DNA of 64,000 nucleotides. It comes from Spirodela intermedia. Lineage: Eukaryota; Streptophyta; Magnoliopsida; Alismatales; Araceae. Position numbers and translations under genes: made by a program. Shown in pieces: positions 32,601 through 44,265 of this stretch; position 1 is the first letter of the stretch; every line of letters begins with the position of its first letter. The DNA lies in NCBI GenBank assembly GCA_902729315.2, contig LR746265.1:6578892-6642891 (forward strand). Reading direction: 5' to 3'. The notes under the pieces are model-generated. The model was not told the DNA's origin, did not search any database, and saw only the letters and a list, made by a program, of their open reading frames with translations.

Positions 32601-34110
32601 CTATTCGGATAATCTTCCAGAACCAATCTCATAAGCTTTATAAAACAAGATATTAGCAGCAGATGTTTTTTCTGAAAAGGTATTGTACAGATAAATACAT
32701 CATAATATGAAAAATGCATCATTAGGGAGATTTAAACCTATTTTTTTCCATGGAAAGGAATTCCACTACCGAAACCTGGCATGGATGTGATGGTTATTTT
32801 GAAGAACAAGAGAGCCCCATAAAGCACTGAATAGATTGTTGAAGGCGTGGACCCCATGAGGACTTTTATTTCTCAGTCTACCCATTTGTGACGCATGAAA
32901 CGACCGACGGCCTTTATAAAACAACAAAAATCTTACTTTTCACTGAAATTAGCATGATATATTGTATAATTTGATCATATGAACTGTCTCTACCAAGCAT
33001 CGCATGTTAGCAGTTGAAATTTCATGAGAATTCTCAGCTGGTGAGGAGAAGATAACTCAGCATGAGAGTTGCAGAAAGGTTCAAAATCTTACACTCCAAG
33101 GAGGAAAGGCCATACAGCAGGCCTAATTCTCGGATCAATCCCCTGGATCAAAATAAATGGTATGTCGGCATTAACCACATCAGCTATAAATCAGCCAAAA
33201 AATGGGAACCAGAGATGGAAGTGCAGAGAGTGCTCACTCCACTGCGGACTTTCTTCAGAAACTTCACTTCATCTCGAAGCTTCCCTTCGGGAGAGAATAG
33301 GCTACTCCACTTCGGAGGAGTAAGAACACGCTTTCTTTTCCTCCGAGACCACGGTGATTTGAGGCCACCTCTGCAAGACAAGAGACCAGCACCATCACAC
33401 AGGCTATTTTCTAAGACAAAGACACTAGAAATCTTCATTCCCTTTGAAACTTTTCATGAATATAGAACCTCCCACTCAATGGGTTCCAGAAGGAAGAGAG
33501 TAATATGCGTCACATATTTCAGTAGCTAAGATAGATAGAATAGCAAAAATTATAGTTTCCCACGATCATTTCTCCTCTATCTTCCCGAAATCCAGAATGA
33601 CAAGCTCAACAGACCAAGTAAGCGACTGGGTTCATTCCATTCTGCAGGGGAGGTGAAGGTCCTACCCATGGGAAAATGGGTTCTGAAAATTCTAAACAAA
33701 TAAACAGGAAACAACACTCAGAGCCCCACCATCAAACCCACCAGCGAAAAGGGAAGTTGCTCAGACTTATAGGATGGAGAGATACCATACGTCTAAGGAA
33801 GAGTACGCAGTGATCTTGGCCACAAAAAAAGTAAAATCGAAGCTGAATAGTAGAATGGATTGAGGAGAACAGAAGGAAGGGGGAAATTTTGGATTGTGAC
33901 GAGAATAAGAAGAAGAAGAAGAAGAAGAAGAAGGGAGGAATCGAAAAGCACTCACCGATCATGAACTGGAGGAAGAGAGGCGACAATTAGGAGCGATCTG
34001 AGATGGATCCATGACGACGACGCTGGTGAGGATGATGAGGGAACGGGTGATGAGAAGGGGGTCGAAGACGACGAAGCCGAGGGAGTGTGGGATCGTCGAA
34101 GGGATTTCAT
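29655..34110 (-). CDS. TBC-domain Rab GTPase-activating protein
   Basis: Five exons, 33956-34110, 33238-33370, 33093-33142, 31076-31129 and 29655-30996, give 577 residues, all in phase. TBC proteins stimulate GTP hydrolysis by Rab GTPases. The Ser-rich N-terminus (MKSLRRSHTPSASSSS) is typical of plant members. KSPWSRRKRKRVLTPPKW then leads into LFSPEGKLRDEVKFLKKVRS and the TBC start GIDPRIRPAVWPFLLGVYDL. An acidic low-complexity insert of roughly 150 residues (long Glu run) splits the domain. The catalytic part resumes with the arginine finger IRLDALR (about 322-328, IxxDxxR) and the glutamine finger in EIGYCQGMSDLLSP (YxQ). Both fingers are present, so it should be active. The Rab partner cannot be read from sequence. 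The nearest family is the plant gyp7/TBC1D15-like group. Confidence 0.93.
33907..33933. repeat. (AGA)9 microsatellite in TBC intron 1
   Basis: Nine AGA triplets lie just inside the first intron of the TBC gene. In gene sense this is (TCT)n. Confidence 0.9.
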
Positions 34111-34233
34111 CTATTTCTACCTACTTCGCTTTTCCCCTACAAACTAATTTCCCTGCACTCTTTTTTTGTTCAGATGAACAACGACGGGAAGGGGGGAGAA
34201 GGCGTAGGCCAGTAAAGGGGTTTCAATTTTCTT

Positions 34234-34434
34234 TTACCTACGGGCAGAGATAACGAGGGTGGCGGCCAACGCGATTCCGGCCATGGCCGTCACTCCCGCC
34301 GCAACGCCCACATTCCACCGCCCTCCTCCGGCCCAGATCCCGGCGGCGCCGCCACCAATACCCCCTCCCCCTACACCTCCAAGGAAGCCGATGCTGCAGC
34401 CGATCCTCCGCTGTAGCCACGTCCACACCCACAT
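34234..34434 (-). CDS. Possible 66-residue membrane microprotein / uORF
   Basis: This ORF has a true ATG with an in-frame stop just upstream (TGATCGATG) and ends 123 nt before the TBC start codon on the same strand. The product begins MWVWTWLQRRIGCSIGFLGG, has a Gly-rich middle (GVGGGGIGGGAAGIWAGGG) and ends in a hydrophobic stretch VTAMAGIALAATLVISARR. This reads like two short Gly-zipper membrane segments with a basic C-terminus. It could be a separate small gene, an upstream ORF of the TBC transcript, or a chance frame in GC-rich leader. Against it, Gly/Ala-rich frames are common on this strand of GC-rich DNA. I do not recognise a family. Confidence 0.3.
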   Translation of the reverse strand: MWVWTWLQRRIGCSIGFLGGVGGGGIGGGAAGIWAGGGRWNVGVAAGVTAMAGIALAATLVISARR

Positions 34435-35455
34435 CGATCAGAGAACTTCTCCTACGGTTGCCGCCCCCCCAAGATCCTTCCAATACCATCACCGGGTCCC
34501 AAATCCAGCGTCTCCACCTCCGCAGGAGTTACCGACATACGGGAAAAGTCTGCCTCTGCTTCTCTCTGGCCTTCCCGCCGCGGCCCTTCTCGCCGACGGC
34601 CGGGAAGACAGAGCCCGCGACAATCCACACACCGAAGGAGTTAAAGGGGACCCCCTCTCCGGATGCCCCTGGGCGGATTCCCCCCCTCCCCCAGTGGGAG
34701 TTGAAGTGAAGAGAGAGAGAGAGAGAGCAGAAATTTGTCCTCGGCGACTCGAAAAGATGGATCTTGTGACCGTTCCAACACCCAAAATTATTAGCGGAAT
34801 TATTATTAGTACTAATATTCTACTCCTTGACGTCAAACTAAACGCCTGATTTCTTGACCAAATGTTTATAGCATGATCAGCTACGCAGGCCGAGAGAGTC
34901 CCCAAACCCCCTCTCTCTCTCTCTCTCCCTCTCTCCCTCTCTTTCTCTCTCCTCCAACCCCCCCTCTCCTTTCCTTGCCGCTCTGCTCTACTTTCTGATT
35001 CGCGCCACGTGCCCCGCCGAGACTCTTTATTGAAAGAAGAAGAAGAAGTAGAAGAAGAAGAAGAGAGAGAGAGTTGAGGGTTTCATCTCTCTCGCTCTCT
35101 CTAAAAAGGCACTTAGTGAGATATAGCCACTCATGAATCTAATCCAAGCAATTATCAAAACCTGAGTCCTCTCTCTCTCTCTCTCTCTCCCTCTCCTACG
35201 AGCCATCAATGCAGAAAATCCCGTCAGTACTTTAATTTTAATAAATAGTTCATTATTATCGGGCCGGTTCGGGCCCAAATTTCCCAAGCCCATCGGTCCA
35301 GAGAGATATAGGCCGAGCTCACCTCTTATTGGGCTATATTGTCAGGCCCAAAACGACCCGGCTCTTTGACCTCTTTTGATAGACATTAATGGACCCCTCT
35401 TCTGATCCCCGGCCATGGCTTCTCACTCACAACCGGCTGCGATGGCGGCGCTGCC

Positions 35456-35508
<53 letters not shown>

Positions 35509-35673
35509 AGCAAGCAGAGTATTCTCTAATAAATCAAAACAATGCTGGGTGATAAATATACAGCAATTTCCCACAGCAGATGCTACCATGCCATCTAGGG
35601 ATCATGAGAAGTAGAGAGAGAGAGACAGAGAGAGAGAGATCAAAGATTTTCACTGAACAAAAGGGGCAAAGTG
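34435..35673. other. Spacer with several GA/CT/GAA tracts
   Basis: A GC-rich block lies to about 34700, then pyrimidine-rich runs at 34909-34955 and 35170-35190 and a GAA/GA run at 35033-35072. TGGGCC/AGGCCCA-type words cluster at 35262-35350. The right end is the 3' flank of MED10. ORFs are low-complexity. Confidence 0.5.
35459..35505. repeat. (GA)23 microsatellite
   Basis: An uninterrupted GA run downstream of the MED10 gene. Confidence 0.95.
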
Positions 35674-38164
35674 TTACTGATGTTCTGTCTTCACCTTCAC
35701 GTCTCCATTGGGCAATGAGCTGCCTTGTGCTTGAGCCAGCCGCCTCGTCTCCTGCAGCCAAAAAAGAGCCAAAGGGATCACGATCAGCAGGATCTACGAG
35801 ATCTACGGCTTCCCTCACTGCCACTCGATCCATAACGAAGATGGCAAACTCACAGCAGCAGAACTCGCGCGAATTTCCCTATACGACTCAACCGCATCAG
35901 GGAACGATTGCTCCAGCTCCTCCAGGAGGTGCTTCCTCAGCACCTGAAGCCATGAACAGAGCTCTCTTAGCACAGAGGATGGAACCATTCCTTCAAAGCA
36001 CAAACCAAACATTTGCCCCTATAATCGCATATCTAAACTAGAATGTATGAACTCTTTACGCATTATTAAAAAATAAAAAAATAAAAACTATAATCGTGTT
36101 AATATGATTCGGCCATGATTTATTTTATCCTTAATCTAGAGGATGAAATTATGAAAAATGCCAGGAGACTAGACTAACACTGGTAGTCAAGTAGCATATA
36201 GAATTGGAAGAATTACATGAATTATAAATTTGCAAGAATATCAATAATCGTTGCAAATAAATCCCTTTTCTGACAACATTTCAAAAAAAAATCAAGAACT
36301 GGGGAGGATTTGGGAGGGGGAGTGAGTGGAGATAAAGCTACAGAAATATGAAATAAAAAAAGAAGAAAATCACGCCCATCCAGGTTGTACCCACCATTCA
36401 CCCAATCACAGTAAGGTAGCCACCAAGGAAAATAGTCCGCAGATCCTGCCAAAACCTATGTTCCATGCTCTCGAGAACATGATGCAGACCACTGAGACTA
36501 ATAGAGTAAAAGGCTAATGGAATCAATCACCATCTTCAACTGAACTGGGAACTGGAACGCAGACCGAATTCAGTCATGTTCTTTCAGAAACGAGGAAAAT
36601 CAGGGATGATGAAGAAAACCACCAAGTTTCATCTAGAAGACGCTACTATTTCTATCAATATCAATATCCACTGTGAAGTAACAGTAGTCCCAGGGCTCTG
36701 CTGGACTTCTGGTTATTAGGGGAAGCAAAATGACCACCAGGGTACCCAATGAACGGCGCAACACAATCAGAACCTTCACCTCATGCGCCACAACTATCTC
36801 TCAGATCACCCTTTCCAATATTTTTCTTCCAAAATGATGACGAATCTATAACAAATAGTTCGTGCTAAGCTTCAAGGCCTGAAAATATGGCAGCATCTAG
36901 TATTCTTTTCGTAGGTTCTGAAGCATGGAAGCTGACCACTAATTAATGAAGCATCATCTAGGAGGCTCGTCTCTTAAGAGAAAAAATGGAAATAATTTGC
37001 AAGTTTAATATGAAGACGACTCTATCCCATGCAACGATAGAAAGAACTTAAGCATTGAGCAGTGTGCGCGATCTAAAGTGCACAAACTATGGGGGACTTA
37101 GTGATCCGTTGGCAGGATTTAATCATTAGTTGTGATGTCAAAAATATTTTTTTTTCCTGAATAAGAACATTATTTTCAGCATAGAAATTCAGCAAAGGCT
37201 AGAATGTCTGCTGCGTGACTAACAAAAATATACGGAATTTATGCCGTATATAATCGGATAAATCATAACTTATGGAAGTTCATAGCCTCCCTTTACTCGG
37301 GCAGAAAGTCATTCAAATTCATCTCACAGAAGTACCCAGTGGTTCTTTTTCCCCAACTATGTTAGTTGACTTTGCCCATTTCCTTCCTTCCTTCCTTCCT
37401 CATACATGTGTATAATAAATTCAGCAATACATGCACTTGAACGTAATTAAATCTTGCAAGGGAAAGGAGCCCAAAACAACAAGAACCCGTCTTATATTCA
37501 ACTCTGCGCACCTTGAATGCATCCGTCTTGCCCTTTGTGACCTGGTTCTTGGTGACGCAGCTGTTGAAGACGTCCCTCGTGAATTCTTCCGGATTCTTCC
37601 CGTCGTCGATCAAACTAGAAGGAGAGAGAACAGATAAAAAAGTCAAAAGAAATAACCAGATAACGATGAGCAGAAATAGACGAGTAGGTTGGATAGATCC
37701 CATTGAGATCACTAGGATGAACGCACTTGATGACTTCCATAGGTACTTGGATGTCACAATTGTCAGCCAGCTTCTGCATCGTATCCAGCTCTGTGACGAG
37801 GGCATTCCTGCACCGAAATATGAGAATTAGAACGGGAAAGGAAACGACGACCCTAGAAACACTGGTGTACAGAGAAAAAGAACGAGCGAGCAGGTGGGAT
37901 AACCGAGATTTCTTACAGTCGCTGGAGGAGGGGGAGCTGGGATGCGACGTTGAAGGAAGAGACGGTCAGGTGGAGCTGGTGAAGGAGGCCGAGGGTCTTC
38001 TGTATGGAGTTGATAACCTGGTTCAGATTCTGCTTCGAGTCGTCGGTGTCGTTTCCCGGGGTCGCGGTGGCGGTGCCGCCGCCACCGCCGCCGGTGGCAG
38101 ACGCAGCGGCGGAGGGAGTATCGATGCTCTCCCCGTTCCCGGGGGTGTTCATGGAGGATTCCAT
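35674..38164 (-). CDS. MED10: Mediator subunit 10 (MED10)
   Basis: Five exons, 37917-38164, 37727-37807, 37512-37614, 35854-35943 and 35674-35751, give 199 residues with consistent phases. MED10 is a middle-module subunit of Mediator, which bridges transcription factors and RNA polymerase II in the nucleus. The N-terminal 42 residues are low complexity (Gly run, Thr/Ser). The conserved part begins SKQNLNQVINSIQKTLGLLH and includes NALVTELDTMQKLADNCDIQ, LIDDGKNPEEFTRDVFNSCV, TKNQVTKGKTDAFK, LRKHLLEELEQSFPDAVESY and the C-terminal RRLAQAQGSSLPNGDVKVKT. Intron 3 is about 1.6 kb. The overlapping frame with Leu-Ser repeats is only GA repeat read in the 3' flank. Identification is certain. Confidence 0.95.
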
Positions 38165-38281
38165 TCTCCTCCTCGAAGCCCCTCCTCCCCTTTCTCCAAA
38201 CCTTGATTAATCTCATATCAACGACTCCTCTCACCAGATATCACTATTTACTTCGATAAATAATTAATTTATACATAGCTA

Positions 38282-38350
38282 TTGGGTTGAGCCTATCAAG
38301 CCCATATGGCCCAATCCTAAGGTCTCCACATATGGGCTGAGGGCCCATTC
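38282..38350. promoter_or_regulatory. Cluster of GCCCA/TGGGC elements upstream of MED10
   Basis: Within 70 bp, about 120 bp upstream of the MED10 ATG, there are several GCCCA/TGGGC words (AAGCCCATATGGCCCAAT, ATGGGCTGAGGGCCCATT). These match plant site II motifs bound by TCP factors and are frequent in housekeeping promoters. Function is inferred. Confidence 0.45.
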
Positions 38351-39663
38351 CGCCCGACACTTTCAAGGTCTACGGACCCAATTCGGCCTCATGACCGGGT
38401 TTGCCTGATGTCCAGCTGGCAAGGCTGAGATACTTGTTTTTTCTATCCACGAGAAAAACACGTGAACAAGGCCGCCGCGGCGTACGATAGGCTAATGTTC
38501 ACGTGTCGAGGGCTGAGCTGTACGACTCCACCGTGGCCGCCGCCTCATCCATCCAAGGCACTGTTGTTAGGGATTAATCACCCGCGATAATTATCCGAAA
38601 CGGGCTAAACGGCCGCATTAATGCCGTAAGGGGTGATGCTCCAGCCAAATAGGACCTCTTAACACGAACATAATGCTGGTGTTTCGGCCGTCACAGAGTG
38701 GTGTTATGTTGGCGGTGATGGTCAAAATCTGCCGGGGGCAGGAGTTGGACGCGCGTTGACTCTCCTAAAAAAGAGATGCATGAACGTGCCCGATGTTCGA
38801 GAAGGCAACGTGGCAAAAGTCAATAAATAATATGCATAATTTTCTGATAAAAATATATACGTAAATAAATCTATTCGAGCCACTTTCTCGCTCAAGCTCC
38901 GTCTCTCTCTTAATCTGTTCCGAACGCCGTGTGGCCCGTTCCTATTGGCCACTATGACGCATCATCTTCAGATCCATTGGATCCATACGGGGTTTCCGCC
39001 CCCTCCGTCTCTCTCTCTCTCCCGGGGGTATGCATGAACGAGAAAAGCGGCGGATTTTGTGTCAGAATAATGGGAGTTCACGTGACCGCATCTTCAGTCA
39101 ATGACAGTGCGCCGCGTGGACTTTTTTTTGTCCTTTTCAGAACCTTCCGCAGGTGTGGGCCCCGACCATCTCACAGGATTTGGCAGCTTGCGTTCGGGAC
39201 CTCGTTTAGACCGGACCAAAACCGTGTGCGTTCCCCCCGGGTATGTGGGCCCCACAAGATCAGAATAGATGATCGTGCGGTCGACGATTAAGGGGAAAAT
39301 ACCATTATGATTTATTTCCTCGCGAGAGGACGGGTCTCAGGAAGGGCCCTTTAATGGTCGTCACTTTCGTCCCCTCAGCGGCTGACGTCACCATCGGGAT
39401 GGCTCATCTCTCTCTCTCTGTCTCTCGTCGCACTCAACCTGTCACCACACGCTGTCCCGCCGGCGGAGGGATTTCTGGCCGCGTCCCTGTCCCCGCCGCC
39501 GGCGCCGAGAAACGTGGGAAGAGGGTTTGGATCGGATCGGGATCGGCCGATTCGTTGGAGACGGAAAAAGTTTCGCAATTTTTGGAGGAGATCGATCGAT
39601 TAATGGAGAATTATGAAGAACACCAGATTCTTGGAAGAACAGAGGACGGACGTGATGATGCGG
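38351..39663. other. Spacer between MED10 and EBF
   Basis: The 5' flank of MED10 and the 3' flank of the leftward EBF gene. Sequence is moderately GC-rich with no repeat above 25 bp and no ORF with family resemblance. Confidence 0.5.
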
Positions 39664-41560
39664 TCAGTAGATGAGGTCGCACCACCAGAGATGCTGGTGA
39701 ATGGCGTCGACGCCGGCGGGGCTCAGGCGGCGGCAGCGCTTGAGGTTGAGGCTCACCAGTTTCCCCTCATCCGCCATCTCCTCCAGCATCAGCAAGCTCT
39801 CGTCGGTGACCCCCTCGCAGCCCTCGAGCGAGAGCATCTCCAGCCCGTTCTTCTCGGTTCCGCCGCCGACGCAGGCGCGTCTCGCCAGCGCCGCCACCCC
39901 GCTGTCGCTGATCTGCCGGCAGTTGGTGAGGTCCAGCTCGAGCAGCCGCGGGCAGAGAAGCCCCACAAAGGCTAAGCTACGGTCTGTCACCCGCTCGCAG
40001 CCCTCTAGGGAGAGAGACGAGAGCGACCGCCCGGCGGCGCTCGCTAGCGCCGCCACGCTCCGGTCGGTGATCCCTTTGGAGCCGCTCAAGTCCACGCTGG
40101 ACACGGCATGGGGCCGCTCCAGAGAGGCCAGCAGGGATATGAACCCTCTGTCGGAGACGGCGTCCATGGCCGCCAGAGTTATCCGTTTGAGCCGCGGCAT
40201 CGCCGCCGCCAACAGACGCAGGAACTCGTCGCCGGCGCGGGGGCACTTGTTGATCTCGAGGGTTTGCAGCTTGCGGAGGAGGGCGGCGGCAGTGGTCTCC
40301 TTCCCCTCCGGGAGGTTGCCGACGCCGTCGCACTTGACGAGGGAGAGAGATTTCAGAGTCGTCGACCAGTTCTTGAGAGCCATTACCAGGCCCTCGGTGG
40401 TCACCGCATGGCACTTCTCCAGCCGCAGGGTCTCCAGCTTGCCGGCGGCGTTGCTCAGTCGCGCGAGCCCGCGGTCGGTGAAAGCTCCGCATCCACAGAT
40501 GGCAACGTGCTTGGGAGAGTTGCCGCCGCTGCTTGCTCCCACCGCCGCCAGCGCACCGTCGCCAGCGCTCATGTGAGAAATGGTGATCTTGGCGAGCTTG
40601 GGCAGAGAGGAGAAGATGGCGGCGAGGCCCGCGTCGGTCACCAACGGGCAGCGGCTTAGAGAGAGAGTCTCCAGGTTGGAGGAGCACCGGGAGAAAGCTT
40701 GGAGGGCCCTGTCGCCGACCATGGGGCACCTGTCCAGGCTGAGGAGCGAGAGCTTGGGACAGTTGACGGCGAATGGGATGAGGGCGCCGTCGTCCACCAG
40801 GGAGGAGCGGGAGATGTGGAGCTCCTCGAGTTTGGGGCATGCGCCGGCAATGGTGGCGAGCCCTTCCCTCCCCACCTTGTGGCACTCCCAGAGGGTGAGC
40901 CGCCGCAGCTCAGCGCAGGCCTGGGAGACCACCTTCAGTCCCATGTCGGTGATGGCGAGCAGCGAAGAGCCGGAAGGCGGCTGGAGGGCGTCGTCCCTGA
41001 TGACCAGCTCGGTGAGAGCTCCCCTTGCTGCTGCCCCTACAGCAAGGGAGGCCAACCGGGCGTCGTTGACCTTGTCATCGTCTTCGTCGGCGAGGATGAA
41101 GGATGGGGCGGTGGGGGCGGTGGCGGCGGGTGGAAAGTCTGAGGACTTCATGTGGGCCTGGAGGTGGAGCCACCGACGGGAGACGGCGGCACAGGAGCAG
41201 CGGTCGCGGGGGGAGGGAAGAAAGGTGAAGATATGCTGGATGCACTCGTCTGGTAGGGTCTCGAAGAGATCCTTCTTGGTTTCGCGGGTGACGGATGTGG
41301 GCGCCGCTGCCGCCTCCACCGCCACCGGGAAGGAAGGAAGGTACGCCAGAAGCCTGGCTTTCTTCCGCGAGGGAAGACCGTAGCTGCTCCCGCGGCACCC
41401 GAGGATCTCCATGTTCCCGGAGCTCTCGGCTCCTGCAGAAGAATCGTTGATGAGAAACCTCCATACCCAGCTGATAATAGCCCACGAAGAGGGAGCAGCG
41501 AGAGAAAGAGAGAGGTGTAGGGAGGCAGGACGGACCTGCCAGCATCAGGGACATGGCCAT
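39664..41560 (-). CDS. EIN3-binding F-box protein (EBF type)
   Basis: Two exons, 41536-41560 and 39664-41432, encode 597 residues. EBF proteins are SCF E3 substrate receptors that target EIN3/EIL factors for degradation and so damp ethylene signalling in the nucleus. The F-box is ETLPDECIQHIFTFLPSPRD through AVSRRWLHL (about 66-99). About fifteen leucine-rich repeats of the Amn1/cysteine type follow (LRRLTLWECHKV, LSLLSLDRCPMVGDRAL, LETLSLSRCPLVTDAGL, LSSLSLEGCERVTDRSL). The end, HQHLWWCDLIY, resembles the LxxCDILS terminus of EBF1/2. The tiny first exon (MAMSLMLAG) is inferred from a good donor and from the EBF habit of a short first exon. The N-terminal linker is shorter than in Arabidopsis EBF1. 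Several long antisense ORFs are shadows. Confidence 0.85.
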
Positions 41561-41771
41561 GCATGCAACTTCCAGGGAGACGGGCGAGCAAAGGAAGTGA
41601 CGGAGGAAGAAGACGATCGCCTCTGCAGTAATCGGCACCTCTCCTGAAGTCAGAAGGGAGCCAAAGGAATCGCCCTTGCTGCCCTCGATGCCACCTTGGA
41701 AGGATCAAAAGGACTTCTGGAGGCCGTGCAAGTGCTGCAGCTCCGCCTTGCCTGAGCTCGGTGGCTCTCTG

Positions 41772-41773
<2 letters not shown>

Positions 41774-41808
<35 letters not shown>
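41774..41808. repeat. (GA)17 in the EBF upstream region
   Basis: A GA run about 215 bp upstream of the EBF start codon, probably within its leader or core promoter (CT in the sense strand). Confidence 0.95.
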
Positions 41809-41812
<4 letters not shown>

Positions 41813-42166
41813 TGTGGAAGGGGTAGTGCGTCCCTCTTCGGCCTCCACCGTCTCCCTTTTAAAAGCCTGACCCTTGCCTCGAGGAGAGCGACGCCCCGAC
41901 CAGTAAGATATTCCACGTTCATTTGCCAAACTGGGAGAAACCATCCTTAATTAGATAAGTACCCTCGTTTCTGTCCCCACGGAGGGAGACAGGACGGAAA
42001 TAAATCATCCTGCTCACGTTCCCAACTTCACCGATGGGCATATTTCCAAATATTCCTAATCAACTATAAATCATTATCCGATCGTGTATCTGCAGTTAAT
42101 CTAGCCACCCTCCCAACTCCTACACAAGCATTTCGATAAGGCTGATGACAAGTAGTTAGTAAGAGA

Positions 42167-42170
42167 TAGC

Positions 42171-42220
<50 letters not shown>

Positions 42221-42272
42221 TATACAGAGAGAGGAAGAGAGAGAGAGATACACAGAGATACACAGAGAGAGA
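42167..42272. repeat. Compound GAGA/GAGATA repeat
   Basis: About 105 bp of GA repeats interrupted by regular GATA words (GAGAGATAGAGAGATAGAGA), then ATACACAGAGA units. Confidence 0.9.
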
Positions 42273-43424
42273 TTTGATAGGGAGAACTTTCCTCTCTTTA
42301 AGAGTTAAACGAGACACCATACCAAGTATCTCCCTCTGTTACCAGCTGGTAAGCGGGGATATCAACAAGGATCTAAAGAGAGAGAGAGAGAGCCACACGC
42401 TAAAGGGTAAGACCCACTACGTCTAGATAAGGACGAGATCAGATTCTACACTTATCTCGGTCATTGACACTCTTGACGATATAATTAAGAAGACGAATCA
42501 GGGCTCTTGGCGGATGTTGGGCAGTCACCCGGGGGCATTAATGAGAAGAGATAATGCGACGTTATGGCTGACAGCCTGATTATCCCGTTAACATCGGAGT
42601 GCTATATTGTCAGCCCTAATTGATCACCGTTATGCTTGCACTTGTCTGCCACCAAACCTCTGGATCTGTTTCCTAATACACGAACGACTTAATCACCTAC
42701 ACGGACCAGCCATCCACCGTTGACCCATCTCTATGTTGGGTATTCAATTGGCAGATGGATAATTCTCAATATATATCCAGATTTAAATGACGATTTATTT
42801 ATTTTTTCCGTGCGTGCTCGGAAGATTAGCCACTTTTAATGTAGCATCTTCCGCTTAAGGTAACGGCTTTTCTCTAGGCCAGCCCCTACGTTCAACCCCT
42901 CTATCTAAGCCGCCGTGCTTAAGTTGAGCTTCATTAGCCTCTCTCTCTCCCTCCCTCTCTCTCTCTCGTTCTCTCTCGCTGCTCCCTATTCAATTCGGCT
43001 ATTTGAAGCTTGCGTTAGGCGTCGTGGGACGTTCGAACTACTGATATGACTTTGAATGATCCTTGAACAACTTAAAAATGGTTCAAACTCGATGCTCTGC
43101 TCCGAAGTTTTGGGATGTAATATGTAATACTGTGGATTTTGTTTACTAATTCGGGGTGGTCGGGGTCGTGCTAGAACACGCGATGGCGTCGAGGTCAGAG
43201 ACGAAAAGGGGATTATTACAGAAAGTCAAAGGTCCGGTGTATTCCTTATTCCCTGGTTGCGACTTCATCCCATGAACTTGTCGTGATGAGATGTCCTATC
43301 TCGTGAATACCCATGAAGACTGGTATTTCTCTCTCTATCTCTTTCTCACAGGTTTCAGCATTTACTCTCACATGTTGCATCATCTCCCCTTCGCTCCCAC
43401 TCAAGGGAGAGAGACATAAAACCA

Positions 43425-43426
<2 letters not shown>

Positions 43427-43481
<55 letters not shown>
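43427..43481. repeat. (GA)27 microsatellite
   Basis: An uninterrupted AG/GA run. A second CT-rich stretch lies at 43699-43745. Both are in gene-free DNA. Confidence 0.95.
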
Positions 43482-43484
<3 letters not shown>

Positions 43485-44220
43485 GACAGAACCGGTGTTG
43501 GTGCAACCATAATGATAATTTCTTCAACGTCAACACTCCAATAAATGTTCAACCAAAGACTTCCCCTCTCCATGTTTTGGTGTGCCATCTACCACGATAT
43601 CTCCATCAATCTCTACGTCTCTCTCGTTCCAAAGGAGTCCGACCTCTCGGACTCTCAAGGGGACGTTAGACTAACACCTGTCCTTCCCATCTCCCCCCCC
43701 CCCTCTCTCTCTCTCTCTCTCGCTCTCTCCCTGTCTCTCTCTCTGTTCAGTCTCTGGCGGGGTACACACGTTCAGGTTCCAGATTGACACCTTCGATGGG
43801 AGTAAATCCTCACCCGCCGTCTCTCTCGCTTGACGTGTTCGATGCCAACCTCTACTGCCAATCCGCGGAGTCTCCCAGTCTCAAGATGGCCATTTCCATT
43901 CATTGAATCCCCAACTTGCTACGCTGTAATTAAGAGAAAATAATAATAAAAAATAGCATTTGAAAAATATTGAACCCGGGAAAGTTGACCTGGAAATTTC
44001 CAGTAAACTAATTGTTGCTTGGAATTATTGAATAATCTCTCGATGTGTGCATTCTAACGAACACAAAATTACTTATAATCGAAATATATGGGATTTTCTT
44101 AAATAAATTAATATCATATGTTCGTTTATTTTTGATAAAAATTAAATTAAATTCGATAACCCTTTTCTTGAAAAGTCCTTGAAAATTATTTAAAAAATAA
44201 ATTGAAATTTTCAATGAAAA

Positions 44221-44221
<1 letters not shown>

Positions 44222-44263
<42 letters not shown>
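44222..44263. repeat. (CT)20 microsatellite
   Basis: An uninterrupted CT run at the sharp boundary between AT-rich sequence on the left and a GC-rich block on the right. Confidence 0.95.

Positions 44264-44265
<2 letters not shown>

Larger units (their letters stand above)
41561..44221. other. Gene-poor spacer rich in microsatellites
   Basis: The first few hundred bases are EBF leader and promoter. Beyond that I see only simple repeats and unremarkable sequence; none of the short ORFs resembles a known family. Confidence 0.5.

Noticed and set aside
39701-41383. Long plus-strand ORFs opposite EBF (up to 291 codons)
   Set aside because: They are antisense shadows of a GC-rich LRR gene, with low-complexity Arg/Ser/Ala products and no family resemblance.
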